Origin: Rhodopirellula bahusiensis | GTDB lineage: Bacteria; Planctomycetota; Planctomycetia; Pirellulales; Pirellulaceae | Assembly (NCBI RefSeq): GCF_002727185.1 | Contig: NZ_NIZW01000003.1 | Location: 124,001 to 188,000 of the forward strand | Reading direction: 5' to 3' | DNA length: 64,000 nt | Part shown: piece by piece, positions 17,332-26,043 of the stretch | Layout: every line of letters starts with the position of its first letter | How positions within the stretch are numbered: position 1 is the stretch's first letter | Notes under the pieces: generated by a model | Databases searched by the model: none | What the model was told of the DNA's origin: nothing | The model's input: only the letters and a program-made list of their open reading frames with translations | Made by a program: the position numbers and the translations under genes

Positions 17332-18705
17332 ATGAATCGAACACGAAACGCACTGTTTGCTGCGAAATTGCTAGCGCTGGTCTTGCTTGGGGCCGCACCC
17401 GTGGTCGCTCAGGAGAACGCAGCGACGGCAAAGTTGATGCAGCAATCCAAGCAGTTCGAAGAAGAGATCGTTCATGTTTCCGACAACGTCTACATCGCGG
17501 TGGGATACAGTGTTTCAAATGTCACGATGATCGAGGGCGACGATGGAGTCGTGATCATCGACACAGGCATTTCGCTGGACGATGCCAACCGGATCGTGAC
17601 TGAGTTTCGCAAGTTCAGCGACAAACCGGTCAAGGGGATTGTTTTCACGCACTCCCACGGCGATCACACGAACGGAGCGGCAGCGTTCTTTGGGGAAGAG
17701 CGACCACAGATCTGGGCTCACAAAAACTTCGGCAGTGAAGCCCAACCGTTGGTGGCTGGTGGGGTGAAGTTTCAAAGCGTTCGAGGTGCACGTCAGGCTG
17801 GTTTCAAGCTGCCACGCGAACAACGTATCAACAACGGCGTTGCACCCGTTCGTTATCCCAAACTAGGCGGGCAAGCTTTCGCATCGCGAGCGGACACCAA
17901 GCCGACTCACTTTTTGGAAGAGGACCGTCAAACGATCGAGATTGCAGGTGTCGAACTTGAACTGGTTTCGTCTCCTGGCGAGACCAACGATCAGTTGTTC
18001 GTCTGGTATCCCGCTGGAAAGGCGTTGTTCGCCGGTGACAATTTCTACCGATCGTTTCCGAATTTGTATGCCATCCGTGGGACTCCCAATCGCAGCGTGC
18101 GTTTGTGGGCGGAGAGTCTTGGCAAGTTAGCGGCCAACGATGCGGATGTGTTGGTCGGTGGTCACACCAAACCGATCCTCGGAGCCAGCAAAGTCAAGCA
18201 AGTCTTGGAAGACTACCGCGATGCCGTTCAGTTCATTCATGACAAAACCGTCGAGGGAATGAACCAAGGAATGACGCCAGACGAATTGGTCGGCTACGTC
18301 CAGTTGCCGGAAAACCTAGCCAGCAAAGATTACTTGCAGCCCTTCTACGGGCATCCTGAATGGGGAGTCCGCAGTGTCTTCAACGGATACTTTGGCTGGT
18401 ACGACGGCAACCCATCGAACTTGTTTCGTTTGTCACCGCGAGCGGAAGCCGAACGAGTCGCCCAACTGGCCGGAGGGCCTGACAAACTGTTCGCTGTCGC
18501 GAAAGCTGCGTTGGCTGACGATGACAACCAATGGGCAGCACAGCTTGCCGATCATCTGTTGGCGATCGACGGTGATTCGGCCGATGCGAAAGTGCTGAAA
18601 GCCGATGCGTTGAGCAAACTTGCTGGCGGAATGGTCAACGCCACTGCGAGAAACTACTACCTCACCGTTGCTCGCGAACTTCGTGAAGAAGCCGCCGCGA
18701 AATAA
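17332..18705 (+). CDS. Exported alkylsulfatase-like metallo-beta-lactamase-fold hydrolase
   Basis: 457 aa from the ATG at 17332 (MNRTRNALFAAKLL..., a clear signal peptide); an upstream in-frame ATG at 17299 would add 11 residues before it. The Zn-binding motif THSHGDHTNG is at about residues 106-115, followed by FLEEDRQTIEIAG, SSPGETNDQLFVWYP, ALFAGDNFYRSFPNLYAIRG and VGGHTKPI, all characteristic of the SdsA1/BDS1 type III alkylsulfatases that release sulfate from alkyl sulfates such as SDS. The dimerisation domain is present at the C-terminus (NATARNYYLTVARELREE), but the protein stops there, so the SCP2-like domain found in SdsA1 is absent. Its stop overlaps the next start by one base (TAATG). 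Confidence 0.85.
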   Translation: MNRTRNALFAAKLLALVLLGAAPVVAQENAATAKLMQQSKQFEEEIVHVSDNVYIAVGYSVSNVTMIEGDDGVVIIDTGISLDDANRIVTEFRKFSDKPVKGIVFTHSHGDHTNGAAAFFGEERPQIWAHKNFGSEAQPLVAGGVKFQSVRGARQAGFKLPREQRINNGVAPVRYPKLGGQAFASRADTKPTHFLEEDRQTIEIAGVELELVSSPGETNDQLFVWYPAGKALFAGDNFYRSFPNLYAIRGTPNRSVRLWAESLGKLAANDADVLVGGHTKPILGASKVKQVLEDYRDAVQFIHDKTVEGMNQGMTPDELVGYVQLPENLASKDYLQPFYGHPEWGVRSVFNGYFGWYDGNPSNLFRLSPRAEAERVAQLAGGPDKLFAVAKAALADDDNQWAAQLADHLLAIDGDSADAKVLKADALSKLAGGMVNATARNYYLTVARELREEAAAK

Positions 18706-19781
18706 TGAGCCCGCATCTTGTGAGTCCGCCGCCACCGCTTCCCATGTTGATCACCGGCATTGCTGGTGTGCCAGGGTACAACGCGTTGCACTACTTTCGG
18801 TCGTTGTACGGTGATCAGGTCATCGGCATTCGTCAGCCATCGATGTGGCCGTTGATTGGGGAAGGAGTCGTGGCTTGCGATGTCGAGGACGCGCAGCAGG
18901 TGGATGCGTTGTGGGAAAAGTACCGATTCGCAAGCTTGTTGAACTGTGGCGGAAGCTGCCGGTTGAAGTCGTGTGAGTTGGATCCGGCCATGGCTCATCG
19001 CGTCAATGTTACCAGCACGGAAAACTTGATCCGTGCGGCGGTTCGCTACGACGCGCAGATCATTCATTTGTCCATCGATTTGGTCTACGCCGGTCGCGAG
19101 GATCGGGCGTACCGCGAACATGATCCGCCCGATCCCGTCACGGTGTATGGGGCGAAGATGGTCGAGGCGGAACAGGCCGTGCGTCGCTTGAGACCGGACG
19201 CGTGCCTGCTGCGAATTTCGTTGCCGATGGGGATCAGTTTCAGCGGGCATGCTGGAGCCATCGACTGGATTTCGTCGCGTTTCAAACAGTCCAAGCCGGC
19301 CACGCTGTACATCGACGAATCCCGAACGCCGACCTACACCGACTGCATGAATCGGTTGTTCGCTCGGCTGTTGGCACGCCCCATCGAAGGGACTTTTCAT
19401 GCCGGTGGAACACGGCGGTTGAGTCTGTACCAGATCGCACAAATTGTTAGCGTCGTGGGTGGTTATGATCCCGATTGCCTGCAAGGATGCCCGCGGGTGG
19501 AAGCCGGGCCGATGCCGCCGCGTGCCGGTGACGTGACGATGGATTCATCCAAGCTAGCGGATGCGATCGGGTTTGAACCGTTCGATCCTTGGCCAGCTGA
19601 CGATGAGCTGGTGCCGACCGATCCGGAATGGCACTACCGAATGGCCAAGCAGTTTGGCGGCAGTGAATCGGCTGTGCATCGACTGCTGTACTGCAACCCA
19701 AATCGCCCCGGCATTGTGCCGCCTAGCCGTGATGAGCTTTGGGGCGAACGTTTCAGCAAGGAACCGTCGGGAAAGCACTGA
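18705..19781 (+). CDS. NAD(P)-dependent sugar reductase/epimerase-like protein (extended SDR, RmlD-like)
   Basis: 358-aa Rossmann-fold protein. The nucleotide-binding loop is LITGIAGVPGYNAL near residue 12-25 (GxxGxxG). An active-site region follows: IIHLSIDLVYAGRE and the catalytic YGAKMVEAE (Tyr-x-x-x-Lys), as in RmlD (dTDP-4-dehydrorhamnose reductase) and related extended SDRs. TLYIDESRTPTYTDCMNRLF and GTFHAGGTRRLSLYQIAQIV are typical of the substrate-binding half. Its ATG overlaps the alkylsulfatase stop, so it is translationally coupled to it, although a sugar reductase and an alkylsulfatase have no obvious shared pathway. The precise substrate cannot be named. Confidence 0.78.
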   Translation: MSPHLVSPPPPLPMLITGIAGVPGYNALHYFRSLYGDQVIGIRQPSMWPLIGEGVVACDVEDAQQVDALWEKYRFASLLNCGGSCRLKSCELDPAMAHRVNVTSTENLIRAAVRYDAQIIHLSIDLVYAGREDRAYREHDPPDPVTVYGAKMVEAEQAVRRLRPDACLLRISLPMGISFSGHAGAIDWISSRFKQSKPATLYIDESRTPTYTDCMNRLFARLLARPIEGTFHAGGTRRLSLYQIAQIVSVVGGYDPDCLQGCPRVEAGPMPPRAGDVTMDSSKLADAIGFEPFDPWPADDELVPTDPEWHYRMAKQFGGSESAVHRLLYCNPNRPGIVPPSRDELWGERFSKEPSGKH

Positions 19782-19796
19782 TCTGGCCCGACGGTT
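19762..19796. terminator. Hairpin terminator-like inverted repeat
   Basis: AACCGTCGGG at 19762-19771 pairs perfectly with CCCGACGGTT at 19787-19796 across the end of the SDR-like gene, in a gap between convergent genes. There is no long T-tract. Confidence 0.5.
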
Positions 19797-19861
19797 GATG
19801 AGGCACGGCGATGCGATGCAGCGCCGCACCATTGGCTTCTTGGTGACTCGTGTACCATTTT

Positions 19862-20668
19862 TCAGTGGAGTTGCTTGGCAAGCGGTTCTTCGATCGCCCG
19901 GATGATTTGGGCGTTCTTTTCCGCATCCAGAGCATCGGCATGCGGCGGCCCAAATTCCCCAGCATCGTTGTTGTAGTACTGCCCGGAAGCATTCGCGAAT
20001 TCGTCGTCGAGAGCGGCGCGGGTGAGGATCTTCGATCCGATGCTGATGTCTTTGCCTGGGACCCCGAAAGCCTTCTGCACCATTTTGCTGGCGAGCAAAG
20101 AGCCTGGGTTGACCGAGACGACGGCCGGGCCGTCTTGACCAAGTGAATCCGCCAACGCACGTGACCACATGGTGAGGGCGAGTTTGCTTTGTGCGTACGC
20201 TTCGCCATCGCTCAGCAGTCGCTCGCCGCGAAACGCATCCATCGCCACCGGTGACTGAGCAGCGGAAGAAAGATTGATCACGCGTCCGGTTGAATCCATC
20301 AACGGCAGAAGACGTTTGGTCAGCAGGTAAGGAGCGATCGTGTTGACCACGAATCGGACGTCGAGTCCTTCCGGTGTCAACGGATCGGATGTTGAGAAAA
20401 CGCCCGCGTTGTTGATCAGCACATCGAGATGGTCGTGCTTGGCGGACACCGCATCGGCGAACGCTTCCACTTCGTTCATGTTTGATAGATCAGCCACGTA
20501 GCTTTCAATCGATGCGTCATCGGAAAGCGAACGCAAAGTTTTCAGGACTTGTTCCAGTTTCGCGGCACTGCGTCCATGGATCAAAACATGATGGCCGAGC
20601 GACACCAAACTCTTGGCGGTTTCCAGACCAATGCCATCCGTTGCTCCAGTGATCAGAATACGTTTCAT
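19862..20668 (-). CDS. Short-chain dehydrogenase/reductase
   Basis: 268-aa classical SDR oxidoreductase. The cofactor-binding TGATDGIG is at residues about 7-14, the NNAG motif is in VLINNAGVFS, and the catalytic Ser and YAQSK (Tyr-x-x-x-Lys) follow in AQSPVAMDAFRGERLLSDGE and YAQSKLALTMWSR. NADP preference is suggested by HGRSAAKLEQ after the second strand. The ATG at 20668 overlaps the TGA stop of the luciferase-like monooxygenase gene by one base (TGATG), which decides the start and implies coupled translation; the frame continues far upstream inside that gene but those residues are a shadow. Substrate unknown. Confidence 0.85.
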   Translation of the reverse strand: MKRILITGATDGIGLETAKSLVSLGHHVLIHGRSAAKLEQVLKTLRSLSDDASIESYVADLSNMNEVEAFADAVSAKHDHLDVLINNAGVFSTSDPLTPEGLDVRFVVNTIAPYLLTKRLLPLMDSTGRVINLSSAAQSPVAMDAFRGERLLSDGEAYAQSKLALTMWSRALADSLGQDGPAVVSVNPGSLLASKMVQKAFGVPGKDISIGSKILTRAALDDEFANASGQYYNNDAGEFGPPHADALDAEKNAQIIRAIEEPLAKQLH

Positions 20669-21654
20669 CAGTCTCTCGCTTTGTGTTGGAATTCGGGAAG
20701 AAGTTCGTCGGCAATTCTTTTCAAGGTCGACTCGATATCGGCTTGGTTGAATCGCAGGTTCAAGGCAATGTGATTGACACCCATTTCCTGGCGTGATCGC
20801 AGGTAGTCGCGAAGCGGATGGATGCCCATTCGCAATCCCAGATGAATCGGCGTGGGCGGGGTGTCGGGGTTTTCGGTGAGGTCGATGTAGAGCGGTTGCA
20901 AAACAGGTTGGTTGCGACGCCCGATGGCTTGCATTCGTTGTCGCCAATCCTGAATGACTCGTGCCTGCGATTCGGCAGATCTTAGGTAAGTCATCCAGCC
21001 ATCTCCGTGAGCGGCCAGCCACTCGGGGCTCTGTTGACTACTGCCCGTGATCAGCAACGGAAGCTTGCCCGAGACTGGCTTGGGAAGCATGTCCATTTCG
21101 CCGCGAAGCCGGCCGCGTTGGTTGTCGAAACGCGGCCACGAATCGCTCATCTTGCGGATGTATCGGTAGGATTCACGAAAGTTCGCACCTCGATCGGCAA
21201 ACGGGGCGTCGATCGCGGGATACTCCTCGGGACGATCGCCGGAAGCCACGCCGAGGATCAGTCGGCCTCCGGACAGCACATCCGCCGTGGCGGCAGCTTT
21301 GGCGACGTGAGCCGGATGTCGCAGAGGCAAAACGATGCTGGCAACACCCAATGCAATCCGTTCGGTCATCCCAGACAACATTCCAAGATACACGAATGGA
21401 TCATAGGTCTGGCCAGCATCCCCAAAAGCCGGAACATTGAACGGAACATCACGCAACCAAACCGCCGAGAAGCCTAGCTTTTCGGCGAGCTGAACGCGTT
21501 CGATGTGTCGGTGCATCTCCGGGACAGGCCCATCACCGTAGGTTTCAATTGGGACCACCAATCCGAGGCTCAGTCGGTTCACATGGAACACGCTGTTGTA
21601 GCCACGGTTGATGGATTGGAATTCAACGGTGTCGGGGGTGGTTGCCGAGGACAT
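20668..21654 (-). CDS. Luciferase-like flavin monooxygenase (BA3436-type)
   Basis: 328 aa, luciferase-like monooxygenase fold (F420 or FMN dependent TIM barrel). It resembles the TIGR03571 luciferase-type oxidoreductase group: SLGLVVPIETYGDG, EKLGFSAVWLRDVPF, ASIVLPLRHPAHVAKAAATA, LSGGRLILGVASGDRPEEY, and a long FRESYRYIRKM. Reduced flavin would be supplied by another enzyme; the coupled SDR could process the product (inference). The start at 21654 gives MSSATTPDTVEF and then the conserved body; a later start is possible. It lies 82 bases before the quinone oxidoreductase stop on the same strand, so the three may be co-transcribed. Confidence 0.85.
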   Translation of the reverse strand: MSSATTPDTVEFQSINRGYNSVFHVNRLSLGLVVPIETYGDGPVPEMHRHIERVQLAEKLGFSAVWLRDVPFNVPAFGDAGQTYDPFVYLGMLSGMTERIALGVASIVLPLRHPAHVAKAAATADVLSGGRLILGVASGDRPEEYPAIDAPFADRGANFRESYRYIRKMSDSWPRFDNQRGRLRGEMDMLPKPVSGKLPLLITGSSQQSPEWLAAHGDGWMTYLRSAESQARVIQDWRQRMQAIGRRNQPVLQPLYIDLTENPDTPPTPIHLGLRMGIHPLRDYLRSRQEMGVNHIALNLRFNQADIESTLKRIADELLPEFQHKARD

Positions 21655-21735
21655 CTCACTTTCGATCGATCAAGAGGATTGGAAAGCCGTGTGTTCGCGA
21701 TGCTTCCTACGGCCGACGTCAGTCAACATGACGCT

Positions 21736-22722
21736 TCAGTTTTCGATGACGACTTTGCCCATGGCTCTGCCGCTTTCCAGTCTCGCGTAGGCTTCGCCTG
21801 CTTCTTCCAAGGAGAAATTGGTTTCATCGAGGATGGGAGTCAGGGCACCCGATTCAGCGATCTCAGTCAGATTGCGAAGGATGTCGCCGTGATCAGATCG
21901 TTTGTGATTGTGCAGCATCGGAATCAGCATGAAGACGATGTGCAAAGACAAGCCTTTGAAGTGAGCTGGCGTGAGGTCCAGTTCGCATAAAGACACCGTC
22001 GTCGCGATTTGTCCGTTGAGGGCAGCGGCTTCGAACGAGTTGGTCAGGTTGGCTCCTCCGACGGAATCAAACACCACATCGAATCCGGCTCCCTCGGTGT
22101 GCTTGGCAACGTATTGCTCGACCGATTCGGTTTTGTAGTTGATGCCCGTCGCACCCAGCTTTTCAATCAGTGCAAGTTGTTTGTCACCGCCGCCGGTGGA
22201 ATAGACATCCGCTCCAAAGTGCTTGGCCAATTGCAACGCGACATGGCCCACGCCGCCTGATCCTCCATGCACGAGGACTCTCTGGCCCGCTTGGATGCCG
22301 GCTCGAAGCAGGCCTTCGTATGCGGTGATTGCAACGAGTGGCAACGCCGCGGCTTCCTTCATCGACAGGTTCTTCGCCTTGTGAGCGATCAAGTCCGCAT
22401 CGGCCACGATGTAATCTGCCAAGGTGCCCGGCAGATCTGCCAGCCCGCCGGCGCAGCCATAGACTTCGTCGCCGACGGAATAGTTCTGCACACCTTCGCC
22501 GACAGCTTCGACGGTTCCGGCAAAGTCCATTCCAAGAATGGCTGGGGCGGGTGGCGACAAAGGAAGGTCCTTTCCCATTTTGCGAATCATCGTGTCGACC
22601 GTGTTCACGCTCGAAGCGGCAATCTTGACCAGGACGTGCCCCGGTTTGACTTTGGGTTGATCGACTTCGGATGCCTCGAAGGCTGCGTTTTCACCGTAGT
22701 TCTTGATCAGCATGGCTTTCAT
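21736..22722 (-). CDS. Zinc-independent MDR quinone oxidoreductase (QOR-like)
   Basis: 328-aa medium-chain dehydrogenase/reductase. The start at 22722 (MKAMLIKNYGENAAF) is typical of the family; the frame upstream is open but crosses the divergent HxlR gene. The GroES-like domain has ILGMDFAGTVEAVGEGV and a SVGDEVYG; the cofactor domain has RVLVHGGSGGVGHVALQLAKHFGA, with NADPH preference likely. None of the usual catalytic-zinc ligands of alcohol dehydrogenases is evident, which places it with zeta-crystallin/quinone reductases that reduce quinones and other electrophiles. It is divergent from an HxlR-family regulator at 22876, the same arrangement as qorA/qorR-type pairs, so induction by quinones or thiol-reactive compounds is likely. 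Confidence 0.82.
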   Translation of the reverse strand: MKAMLIKNYGENAAFEASEVDQPKVKPGHVLVKIAASSVNTVDTMIRKMGKDLPLSPPAPAILGMDFAGTVEAVGEGVQNYSVGDEVYGCAGGLADLPGTLADYIVADADLIAHKAKNLSMKEAAALPLVAITAYEGLLRAGIQAGQRVLVHGGSGGVGHVALQLAKHFGADVYSTGGGDKQLALIEKLGATGINYKTESVEQYVAKHTEGAGFDVVFDSVGGANLTNSFEAAALNGQIATTVSLCELDLTPAHFKGLSLHIVFMLIPMLHNHKRSDHGDILRNLTEIAESGALTPILDETNFSLEEAGEAYARLESGRAMGKVVIEN

Positions 22723-22875
22723 GATTGGTTTCCTTTGAATCGAGAGTGGCTCGGACGCAATCGCACGATTTCGTTGTTTTCGCGGTCGCGTGACTGTTTG
22801 TTTGTTAGTACGGTGTGATAATAGGAGTAGATGCCAAATCGGCAAGAACGCACTTTTAAGGCACATAGGCACATA
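22723..22875. promoter_or_regulatory. Divergent control region between quinone oxidoreductase and HxlR regulator
   Basis: About 150 bases shared by two divergent promoters. A TGATAAT sequence near 22814-22820 is a good -10 for the regulator side, and the AT-rich stretch GTTTGTTTGTTAGTAC just before it is where an HxlR-type operator would be expected. The match is by eye only. Confidence 0.35.
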
Positions 22876-23262
22876 ATGGATACCAATGGAAAAGCCCGGC
22901 ATTCGAGCTACGAATTGCCAGCTTGTCCCGTCGAGGCAACGCTGGAACTGATTGGAGGCAAATGGAAGGGCATCGTGCTTTACTATTTGATGGTCGACGG
23001 ACGCCTCCGATTCAGCGTTCTCAAACGGAAGGTCGGCTGTGTCACGCAGAGAATGCTGACCAAGCAACTTCGCGAATTGGAGGACAGCGGGTTGGTCAAT
23101 CGGATCGTCTACGCCGAGGTGCCACCGCGAGTCGAATACGAATTGACGGAAGAGGGTGAGTCGCTCACGCCCGTGTTGCTGACGCTGAAGAAGTGGGGCG
23201 AAGCTCACGCATTGCAACTGCTGCAGGAACGCGAAAATCGCAAAGCTGTGGAAGCGTCGTGA
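22876..23262 (+). CDS. HxlR/DUF24-family transcriptional regulator, likely redox-sensing
   Basis: 128-aa winged-helix regulator. The signature [20 protein letters not shown] contains the single conserved Cys of DUF24 regulators; with the ATG at 22876 it is Cys17, the position known as the thiol sensor of Qor[30 protein letters not shown] is the helix-turn-helix and [16 protein letters not shown] the wing. A start at 22831 would add 15 residues ([15 protein letters not shown]); it has a GGAG only three bases upstream and falls almost on the expected transcription start, so I prefer the second ATG, which follows an AGG at normal spacing. The divergent quinone oxidoreductase is the probable target. 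Another Cys (VGCVTQ) could form a second redox site. Confidence 0.82.
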   Translation: MDTNGKARHSSYELPACPVEATLELIGGKWKGIVLYYLMVDGRLRFSVLKRKVGCVTQRMLTKQLRELEDSGLVNRIVYAEVPPRVEYELTEEGESLTPVLLTLKKWGEAHALQLLQERENRKAVEAS

Positions 23263-23439
23263 CCGACGTTTTCCCTGAATGCATCTCCATGAGTTTTGTC
23301 ACGGCATGAACTCAGGTTGAATGCGGGCGATGTTTGTAGCTCGGCTACTTTCGGTTGCAACCGTAGTGGATGAGGCAACGAATCCTTCCGCTTTCCTGAA
23401 CACCGTACTCTTCTTCCGATCATTCCCAGGACAACAGAG

Positions 23440-24246
23440 ATGGATTTGAAATTGAGCGGCAACACCGCTTTGGTCACGGGTGGCGCCAGCGGGATTGGGT
23501 TGGCGACCGCGAGGCTGTTTGCGGAAGAAGGTTGTTCGATTCAGCTTTGGGATGTCTCGCCCAATGTCGAAGAAGCAGCCGGCGAATTGCGAGAGCATGG
23601 CGTGAACGTCGGCACGCAGGTTGTCGATATCGTCGATGAACAACAAGTTGAACAGGCGGTCGGATGCTGCCTCGACCAGCACGGGCGTCTGGATCATGTG
23701 GTGCACTGCGCTGCGATCGGGTCGGGGAAGTTTGGCTTCCCGTTCACCCGCGTCGCCCCGAGTGAATGGAAACGAACTCTGGAGGTCAACGTCATCGGAA
23801 TGGCAAATGTTGCTGCGGCTTTGGCTCCTCCCATGGTTGCTCAACGATCGGGCACGTTTGTGTTTCTGGCCTCCATCGCGGGACAGATGGGATCGCAGAC
23901 CGATCCGCCCTACAGTGCCAGCAAAGCAGCCAACATCAACTTTGCTCAGTGCATGGCCAAAGACTTGGCACCGCACAATGTTCGGGTGAACACGGTTTGC
24001 CCCGGGATGGTGAAGACGGCTCTGAACCGTTCGGTTTGGCAGGCTTGGTATGACGGCGCCCCACCACAAGATCGACTTTCCTACGAAGACTGGACGGATC
24101 AAAAGATCAAGAACGTGATTCCGCTCGCCCGTTGGCAAACCAGCGAAGACGTTGCCGCGATGATCGTGTTCCTCTCGTCAGAACGAGCCAAAGAAGTGAC
24201 CGGCCAAACCATCAACGTGGATGGCGGTTGCGTGATGCATTGTTAG
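23440..24246 (+). CDS. Short-chain dehydrogenase/reductase (FabG-like)
   Basis: 268-aa classical SDR. Cofactor loop TGGASGIGLATARLFAEE at residues about 12-29, followed by an acidic LWDVSP that suggests NAD; the NAAG-equivalent is HCAAIGSGKFG (an Ala-rich variant); catalytic residues are in FLASIAGQMGS and PYSASKAANINFAQ (Tyr-x-x-x-Lys). The end, ERAKEVTGQTINVDGGCVMHC, is the usual C-terminus of this family with an unusual Cys-containing tail. It stands alone on the plus strand 177 bases after the HxlR gene and convergent with the sigma-54 activator. Substrate unknown. Confidence 0.88.
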   Translation: MDLKLSGNTALVTGGASGIGLATARLFAEEGCSIQLWDVSPNVEEAAGELREHGVNVGTQVVDIVDEQQVEQAVGCCLDQHGRLDHVVHCAAIGSGKFGFPFTRVAPSEWKRTLEVNVIGMANVAAALAPPMVAQRSGTFVFLASIAGQMGSQTDPPYSASKAANINFAQCMAKDLAPHNVRVNTVCPGMVKTALNRSVWQAWYDGAPPQDRLSYEDWTDQKIKNVIPLARWQTSEDVAAMIVFLSSERAKEVTGQTINVDGGCVMHC

Positions 24247-24299
24247 CGAAATCGAGCGACAGCCCGCAATCGCCCGAACACGAGAACGGTCCATGCATT

Positions 24300-25907
24300 T
24301 CACGAAGATGCGATGCCGAGCGATTTGATTCGTGATGCAAGGGTGGTTGGCTTCATGCCGAGAAGAGCGGCGGCACCCGTGTCGCCATAGACTTTGCCGC
24401 CACACGCTTGCAGTGCTTTGCGGATGTTGTTGGCTTCGAACAAGCGGAGCTCGACGGCGGTCATGATCTCGTCTGTTTCATTCGACTGAACAAGAGCAGT
24501 CTTTTTTGATTCGATGTCGGGTTGCGACGCGAGATTCAGTTTGAGTTTTCCGGGCGGGGACGTGATCAATGCACGTTCGAGCACGTGTTGCAATTCGCGA
24601 ATGTTGCCGGGCCAGTCATAACGCTGAAGTTCATTGGCGTTGGCTCGTGTGAGTCTCGGTGTCGGCTTGCCAAGTCGTCGGGAAAGAATCGTGAGGAGAT
24701 GATCGGCCAGCAGAGGGAGATCGTCTTTTCGATTGCGGAGCGGTGGCAAATCGATTGGAAACACACTGAGTCGATAGTAAAGATCCAGTCTGAATTTGCC
24801 GGCTTCCGCTTCAGCCTTTAGATCTCGATTGGTGGCGGCGATGATTCGAACGTCCACTTCGCGAGTCCGTTCTTCGCCGACGCGTTCCAACTCGCCTTCC
24901 TGCAGAACCCGCAGCAGTTTGCTTTGCAGATCCAGGGGGATCTCACCAATCTCATCGAGAAACAAGGTGCCACCATCGGCCAGTTCAAAACGACCGATGC
25001 GATCTCGCAACGCACCGGTGAAGCTGCCCTTGGTGTGTCCAAAGAACTCGCTTTCGTACAGCTCACGCGGGATGGCTGCGCAGTTGACTTTGATCAGCGG
25101 GTGTTCGCGACGCGAGGAGCGAGCATGGATCTCACGCGCGACCAGTTCCTTGCCGGTGCCACTTTCGCCCATCACCAACACGGTCGAGTCGGTGGGTGCG
25201 ACCAAACGAATTTGTTGCGCGACGGTTTGCAACGCATCGCTCTGCCCGATCATCTCACCGAATGCTTCCCCACGAAGCTCCTCTTGCAAGTAATCGTTTT
25301 CAAGTTCCAAGCGTCCGCGAAGGGTTTCGATTTCTTCCCAGGCCCGCGCGTTGGCGATGGCCGAGGCAACGTGATCCGCAATCATTCGCAACCAATCAAA
25401 GCAGGCATCACCGATCGTGGTGCGAGCGAAGACGCTGAGTACACCCAGCACCTTGCCGCGGTGAACCAGCGGTTGGCCTCCAAAACCAAGGATGCTTTCT
25501 TGCAGGGCCCAATCGCGATGCACCAACCAATCGGGATCGCCATCGATATTGGGAACTTCCAGCGGAGTCCCGGTAGCGGCGATGCGTCCGACTTTCCGCA
25601 CGCCCAGTGGGAACCGACGAAAGGAACCATCGATGCGGCTGAGGTCCGTGTTGGGATCCACGACCGACGTTCCCGCACTGGCCACCAAGTGAAGGCATTC
25701 GGTTTGGTCGGGGCACTCCGATTGCATCGGGCACGTGGGACAACCTTCGCCCGGATGGATCAACCAAATGCGAGCCAAGGCCACCGCGTGTGAGCTGGCA
25801 AGGTGATCGACGACCAATCGTAAAACGTCGGCGACGCTTCGCTGTTGAGGCATCGCCAACAACAGTTCTTTGTGGTCGCGGATCAGCGGAATTCGTTGCT
25901 CAATCAT
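24300..25907 (-). CDS. Sigma-54-dependent transcriptional activator (GAF-AAA-Fis)
   Basis: 535-aa enhancer-binding protein from the ATG at 25907. Residues about 20-190 form a GAF sensor with an inserted cysteine cluster: Cys56, Cys59, Cys65 and Cys71 (CxxC-x5-C-x5-C). The AAA+ domain has Walker A GESGTGKE near residue 247, the sigma-54 contact loop as GSFTGA near 297 (a tolerated GAFTGA variant), and Walker [13 protein letters not shown]. The C-terminal Fis-type helix-turn-helix is [20 protein letters not shown]. It is divergent from the AhpD-like gene, with a -24/-12 promoter and an inverted-repeat array in between, so it most likely activates that operon. Starting at 25907 rather than 25943 keeps the first operator repeat outside the gene. 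The ligand is unknown; metal or Fe-S binding by the Cys cluster is inference. Confidence 0.92.
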   Translation of the reverse strand: MIEQRIPLIRDHKELLLAMPQQRSVADVLRLVVDHLASSHAVALARIWLIHPGEGCPTCPMQSECPDQTECLHLVASAGTSVVDPNTDLSRIDGSFRRFPLGVRKVGRIAATGTPLEVPNIDGDPDWLVHRDWALQESILGFGGQPLVHRGKVLGVLSVFARTTIGDACFDWLRMIADHVASAIANARAWEEIETLRGRLELENDYLQEELRGEAFGEMIGQSDALQTVAQQIRLVAPTDSTVLVMGESGTGKELVAREIHARSSRREHPLIKVNCAAIPRELYESEFFGHTKGSFTGALRDRIGRFELADGGTLFLDEIGEIPLDLQSKLLRVLQEGELERVGEERTREVDVRIIAATNRDLKAEAEAGKFRLDLYYRLSVFPIDLPPLRNRKDDLPLLADHLLTILSRRLGKPTPRLTRANANELQRYDWPGNIRELQHVLERALITSPPGKLKLNLASQPDIESKKTALVQSNETDEIMTAVELRLFEANNIRKALQACGGKVYGDTGAAALLGMKPTTLASRIKSLGIASS

Positions 25908-25920
25908 GGAGCCCAGAATG

Positions 25921-25973
25921 CACGAAAACTCGTGGTTTCGCAACGGAAATTCGTGGATCCACGAGATTTCGTG
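25921..25973. promoter_or_regulatory. CACGA-N4-TCGTG operator array (candidate enhancer sites)
   Basis: Three 14-base inverted repeats built on the same 5-base half-sites: CACGA-AAAC-TCGTG at 25921-25934, TCGTG-GATC-CACGA at 25951-25964, and CACGA-GATT-TCGTG at 25960-25973, the last two sharing a half-site. The first and third are 39 bases apart. They lie 70-125 bases upstream of the sigma-54 promoter at 26044, the normal place for upstream activating sequences of an enhancer-binding protein, and just outside the activator's own start, so autoregulation is possible. Confidence 0.65.
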
Positions 25974-26043
25974 ACGCGGTTTTGCTTGGCGTGTGGTTTG
26001 TAAGTTGTTCTATGTTAGTGACTTAGGTTTTGTTTGGATTGTT

